The notes under the pieces: model-generated
Told to the model about the DNA's origin: nothing
The model's database searches: none
What the model saw: only the letters and a program-made list of their open reading frames with translations
Assembly (NCBI GenBank): GCA_016203305.1
Contig: JACQMY010000012.1
Coordinates: forward strand, 1-40,356
Direction: 5' to 3'
Source: Candidatus Woesearchaeota archaeon
GTDB taxonomy: Archaea > Nanobdellota > Nanobdellia > Woesearchaeales > ARS49
DNA length: 40,356 bases
Shown here: positions 37,041 to 40,356 of the stretch, in pieces
Numbering within the stretch: the stretch's first letter is position 1
Layout of the letters: every line of letters starts with the position of its first letter
Program-made: the position numbers and the translations under genes

Positions 37041-37261
37041 TACATTACAATTCCTTAACGGGATTTAAAAGGGTTGCGGTTGAAAAATGCCGGGGCCGGG
37101 CACGTCACCCGCGGTTAAACGTCCTCTTTTGGCACATAACGTTCTGTTCAAAGCCTGCAGGCATTTTCTGCCAACACAAACTGTTAAAGACAACAAAACG
37201 ATGAAACTATAAGATTCTTGTCGAGTACTGTGTAGCGACAATGTGGCTACAGTCAGGTAAG

Positions 37262-37660
37262 CTACCTTCTGGCGCTTCGGTAGTCGTTGCTTGAGCCCCA
37301 ATATTGAATCTTGGCATTCATTCCATGGCCCAGAAATAATCTGAAGTTCTTAATCCAGGTATCTCTAAACTGGCCTGATTCTATTCGAATTACATGGTGC
37401 CGTTCGTCTTTTTGTCTAATCGACAATTGTGCCATGTGCTTGAATTTACCACGGGCGACATGAAACAACGCAACCACTTTTTCTGGATTGACAACGTGAT
37501 CGGATAGAGAAATTTCCAGTTCGTCAACAAGCGGGACGGTGGATATTGCTTTACGAGTAACTCTGATGACTTTTTCTTTTCTAAACTCATCATCTTCCTG
37601 TTCATATCCTTTAGGTGTGGGCACTACTATGCTTCCATCAGGATTGAATTGAATATTCAT
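37262..37660 (-). CDS. Hypothetical protein
   Basis: MNIQFNPDGSIVVPTPKGYEQ... 132 aa; start after HNH gene. Confidence 0.6.
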   Translation of the reverse strand: MNIQFNPDGSIVVPTPKGYEQEDDEFRKEKVIRVTRKAISTVPLVDELEISLSDHVVNPEKVVALFHVARGKFKHMAQLSIRQKDERHHVIRIESGQFRDTWIKNFRLFLGHGMNAKIQYWGSSNDYRSARR

Positions 37661-37661
37661 T

Positions 37662-37901
37662 TCAGTCACCAAATATTTTTCTGAACAAAGACACGTGCTT
37701 TTTCTTTAAATGTTCTCGATTATTCTTGAACACCCATAGATTATTTAGTCTATTATCGAGCTTCCCGCCAAAACCATGGTGCACTACTTCTTTTGAGCGT
37801 AGCGGTCTCCCTATCTTCTTTGCAGCCACCCAACGATGAACCAGTTTGCCAGAATTGGCAAATCTTCGATATCCGTTGGAATCTATGTATGTTTTTGCCA
37901 T
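37662..37901 (-). CDS. HNH_3-like (homing-type) endonuclease
   Basis: VHRWVAAKKIGRPLRSKEVVHHGFGGKLDNRLNNLWVFKNNREHLKKKH. Confidence 0.8.
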   Translation of the reverse strand: MAKTYIDSNGYRRFANSGKLVHRWVAAKKIGRPLRSKEVVHHGFGGKLDNRLNNLWVFKNNREHLKKKHVSLFRKIFGD

Positions 37902-38007
37902 ATTCTATAGGTGCGTTTCAGTGTTTTTAAAGCTTTCTGTTTTGTAGTCACTTGTCAGTGGTTATAATTGGGGTGTGGCCTTGAATGGTGCTCCCAAAAC
38001 CGCTGGC

Positions 38008-38030
38008 TTGTAGCACTTTTAGTGCTACAA
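38008..38030. promoter_or_regulatory. Palindrome/hairpin TTGTAGCACT-ttt-AGTGCTACAA
   Basis: 10-bp perfect arms; core shared with 39473-39493. Confidence 0.75.
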
Positions 38031-38126
38031 AAATAGGCATTGAACAGAAGGATAAATGCCGGGGTCTGACGAGCCTCACTTTTGCTCGCGCCAAATATTT
38101 ATATACTGTGAAATATAGATTGTCTT

Positions 38127-38711
38127 ATGGTAAAACGGTCGAAAAATCCTCTGATAAACTTCAAAAAGGAAATTCAACAACAACTATACAACTTGATACG
38201 CTACCAAATAGACTCTTACAGCGATTATATGAAAACAAGAATGAGAAAAAAATATGAAGACCCAGACTATAGAGCTAAGGTAAAAGCCCAGCAAGCAGAA
38301 TACCGTAAAACTCCCAAGTATAAAGCGATAAACTGGAATCCTAAGCGCGCTGAACGAAAAAGAACATGGAGAAGCGAACGTCCAGAAATAGAACACGCAC
38401 AGCAAAGAGCGTACAGGCAAAGCCCCAAGGGCAAACAGTCCAAAAGAATCCGCAGGCAGAGACGCAGAGAAAGACAGCACAATGTTATTCGCGCGTACAC
38501 TCAGGAAGAATGGAACAAGAAACTACTACAGACAAAAGGGGTGTGCCCTAATTGTCACAAGTTTGTAGGCGTTGACAAGCTCACGCTTGACCACATAATT
38601 CCAATTTCCAAAATTTGGTCTGGATTTCAGTATCACATTAGTCATGTACAACCACTCTGTCACGCGTGTAATAGTGGTAAAAAAGACAAAGTTGAAATTA
38701 GCACTGTTTGA
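38127..38711 (+). CDS. HNH endonuclease with basic N-terminus
   Basis: CPNCHKFVGVDKLTLDHIIPISKIWSGFQYHISHVQPLCHACNSGK; TATA atatttatatactg at ~38094. Confidence 0.9.
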   Translation: MVKRSKNPLINFKKEIQQQLYNLIRYQIDSYSDYMKTRMRKKYEDPDYRAKVKAQQAEYRKTPKYKAINWNPKRAERKRTWRSERPEIEHAQQRAYRQSPKGKQSKRIRRQRRRERQHNVIRAYTQEEWNKKLLQTKGVCPNCHKFVGVDKLTLDHIIPISKIWSGFQYHISHVQPLCHACNSGKKDKVEISTV

Positions 38712-38772
38712 TGAGCATGTGCGATTGTTACCAAATTAGGTCGTTATTGGCTGATCGGTTTGGTTCTGATGT

Positions 38773-39240
38773 TCATTTGCCATCTAACGCCTCATTTGCC
38801 AGGTTGTCACAGGCCGCGATTTGTTTATGCTCGCGGGGCAAATGCGTGTATGTGACCTTCTTGAAGGCACTTTCTCGTAGTTTTGCTTCACGATGCAGAG
38901 CTTTGAGATGCGGCTTCTTGATTCTCCACGCGCCGTCCATTTGCGCGACAACGAGTTGGCTGTCGCTACAGCAGACTACTTCCTCACGCGTGAACGTCGA
39001 AGCCTCCTCGAGGCCTGCGATAAGTGCGTGGTACTCGGCTTCGTTGTTCGTTTTTATGCCGATAGCTGCTTTGTGTTCTTTCAAAACGGCGCCATCTTCA
39101 GTCGCTATTCGATACCCAATTGCAGCGTTTCCGGGATTGTTTCTTGATGCACCGTCTGTATATAATATGACCTTTGAGCGCCGGGGATCCCAATCCTCAG
39201 GTTTTTCTCTAAGGCTCATCTGTTTTTGCTGCGTTTCCAT
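38773..39240 (-). CDS. RNase HI-family protein
   Basis: VILYTDGASRNNPGNAAIGY, NNEAEYHALIAGLEEA, DSQLVVAQMDG; ATG 39240 preceded by SD ggagg. Confidence 0.92.
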   Translation of the reverse strand: METQQKQMSLREKPEDWDPRRSKVILYTDGASRNNPGNAAIGYRIATEDGAVLKEHKAAIGIKTNNEAEYHALIAGLEEASTFTREEVVCCSDSQLVVAQMDGAWRIKKPHLKALHREAKLRESAFKKVTYTHLPREHKQIAACDNLANEALDGK

Positions 39241-39252
39241 TGCTGTGTCCTC

Positions 39253-39368
39253 CGCGCCCACGTTCACTGTATTTGTGGTTTATGTTGGCCAAATCGTAGA
39301 AGTCGCGTGGGCGCGTGCTTAGCAACTGCAGTCTTTTGAACCCAAGGGACCGACTGCGTTTCCCTTGG
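39253..39368 (-). other. Structured leader or ncRNA candidate upstream of the RNase HI gene
   Basis: CGCGCCCACG/CGTGGGCGCG (39253-39262/39306-39315) and CCAAGGGA/TCCCTTGG (39342-39349/39361-39368). Confidence 0.4.
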
Positions 39369-39472
39369 CACCTCTTTTTTCTGATTCGACTGATTTGGAT
39401 TGAACTTTGAAGGTATAAAAAACTTTTGCTAGATGTTGTATTGGAAAATATGTTTTCAAGAAGCATTTCATC

Positions 39473-39493
39473 TGTAGCACCAAAAGTGCTACA
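39473..39493. promoter_or_regulatory. Palindrome/hairpin TGTAGCAC-caaaa-GTGCTACA
   Basis: Same 8-bp arms and 5-nt spacing as the core at 38010-38029. Confidence 0.7.
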
Positions 39494-39553
39494 AACCTTA
39501 AGAACCATCTTCCTGGAAAATATTCATCAAGAAATGAGTGAGGGGGTGGCAAG

Positions 39554-39907
39554 TTATGCAATGGTCGGCAATCTGATATGTCCAATGAGTTCCGGGATTA
39601 CTGATTTATCATCTTTGTTGAGTTTTACCAGTCCGAATTCTTCAAACAATTTGAGATCACGGTATACTACTTCGAACTTTCTTTTGAGCAATCTTGCTAG
39701 TTCTGTGACATTGTGTTCTTCTTTCTTAGCCAAAGTCATAAGCAAGTCGATTCTTTTTGGGCTGAATAGCTTTGCAAATAATTCAGGCGTCACGATTATG
39801 GTGTGCGTGTTCCCAAATATCTCTCTATTTGCGATTCTGTCAGAAATTCGTTTAATCTCGATCTTCCGTTCGTGCTCATTTTGGACAATTTTTATTTCGA
39901 TTTCCAT
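39554..39907 (-). CDS. HTH regulator/antitoxin (HVO_A0114-like)
   Basis: TPELFAKLFSPKRIDLLMTLAKKEEHNVTELARLLKRKFEVVYRDLKLFEEFGLVKL. Confidence 0.82.
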   Translation of the reverse strand: MEIEIKIVQNEHERKIEIKRISDRIANREIFGNTHTIIVTPELFAKLFSPKRIDLLMTLAKKEEHNVTELARLLKRKFEVVYRDLKLFEEFGLVKLNKDDKSVIPELIGHIRLPTIA

Positions 39908-39957
39908 CTTCCCTTCTTTGCTTGTCGTGCCGGTGTTGCCCTTCAGGCGTGCGTGGC

Positions 39958-40281
39958 TTATAGCAGCATTGGGTAATTGGTTTTCAGGTACACTTCTACA
40001 ATGTCGTAAGCTTGCGTCCAGTTAACAATGTCTGGACTATATTGTACGACTTCTTCTCCATTTCTTGGTTCTTTGTCCAAATAATGAACGTGCGTTCCCG
40101 GCTTTCCCTGATGCGCCGAGTTGTCAACACGGATCACATCCTGAAAGTCATCTTGTTCTCTTACCCTTCCCGTTACGGCGAAATCAACACCAATGGGATA
40201 CTCTGTGGAAACTGGCACTTTTTTCACTCTCGTTATGATGTTCACGTCATCGCTTAGGGGGACGTCAAATCTTTCTTCCAT
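39958..40281 (-). CDS. TumE/DUF6516-like (or DUF7718-like) putative toxin
   Basis: IRVDNSAHQGKPGTHVHYLDKE signature; directly upstream of an HVO_A0114-like HTH gene. Confidence 0.6.
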   Translation of the reverse strand: MEERFDVPLSDDVNIITRVKKVPVSTEYPIGVDFAVTGRVREQDDFQDVIRVDNSAHQGKPGTHVHYLDKEPRNGEEVVQYSPDIVNWTQAYDIVEVYLKTNYPMLL

Positions 40282-40323
40282 ATTTCCTCTTGTTCCCTTT
40301 GCATTGCAGGATTACTGATTGCT

Positions 40324-40344
40324 ATATGACTTTGAAAGTCATAT
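40324..40344. promoter_or_regulatory. 21-bp perfect palindrome, probable operator of the TA operon
   Basis: ATATGACTTT-G-AAAGTCATAT; minus-strand TATA-like attatatac (40348-40356) directly upstream. Confidence 0.8.
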
Positions 40345-40356
40345 TTTGTATATAAT

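Noticed and set aside
37065-37301. 78-aa minus ORF in a GC-rich patch
   Set aside because: Overlaps the 37262 gene and has no recognisable features; the patch does not fold as a tRNA by eye.
39209-39585. ORFs 39209-39508 and 39319-39585 (minus)
   Set aside because: They overlap each other and the RNase HI 5' region, with no motifs; structured leader is the better explanation.

Overview
The 40.4 kb window looks archaeal: TATA-type promoters, an EF-1alpha–S10 pair, a Ski2-like helicase and archaeal HTH families. The small gene sizes, bacterial-type MetRS and many lipoproteins suggest a DPANN/Woesearchaeota-like genome; that placement is inference. I support about 50 protein genes, including several small ORFs missing from the track, and one tRNA-Ser(UGA). 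Recognisable genes include metG, tuf/EF-1alpha, rpsJ, hicAB, an AhpC–CcdA–DipZ-like redox cluster (ahpC frameshifted), RNase HI, an AI-2E transporter, a CPA2 antiporter, a SAMHD1-like HD phosphohydrolase, several NUDIX proteins and methyltransferases, two HNH nucleases, and a probable TumE-like/HVO_A0114-like toxin–antitoxin operon with a perfect palindrome upstream. The most interesting signals lie between genes. (1) After rpsJ, three tandem copies of the S10 3' end occur at ~99-bp period; the first two each form a hairpin, with three compensatory base-pair changes that are also synonymous codon changes. (2) This locus appears to belong to a family of two-hairpin elements with variable TC...GA arms joined by a 6-nt linker (GCACRC or its complement). 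(3) A dispersed low-complexity family (ACTACAAACTA / CTTCGTCCTAATACCTTC) occupies many intergenic gaps, including an exact 28-bp tandem duplication upstream of EF-1alpha. All calls come from reading sequence only; no database search was run.
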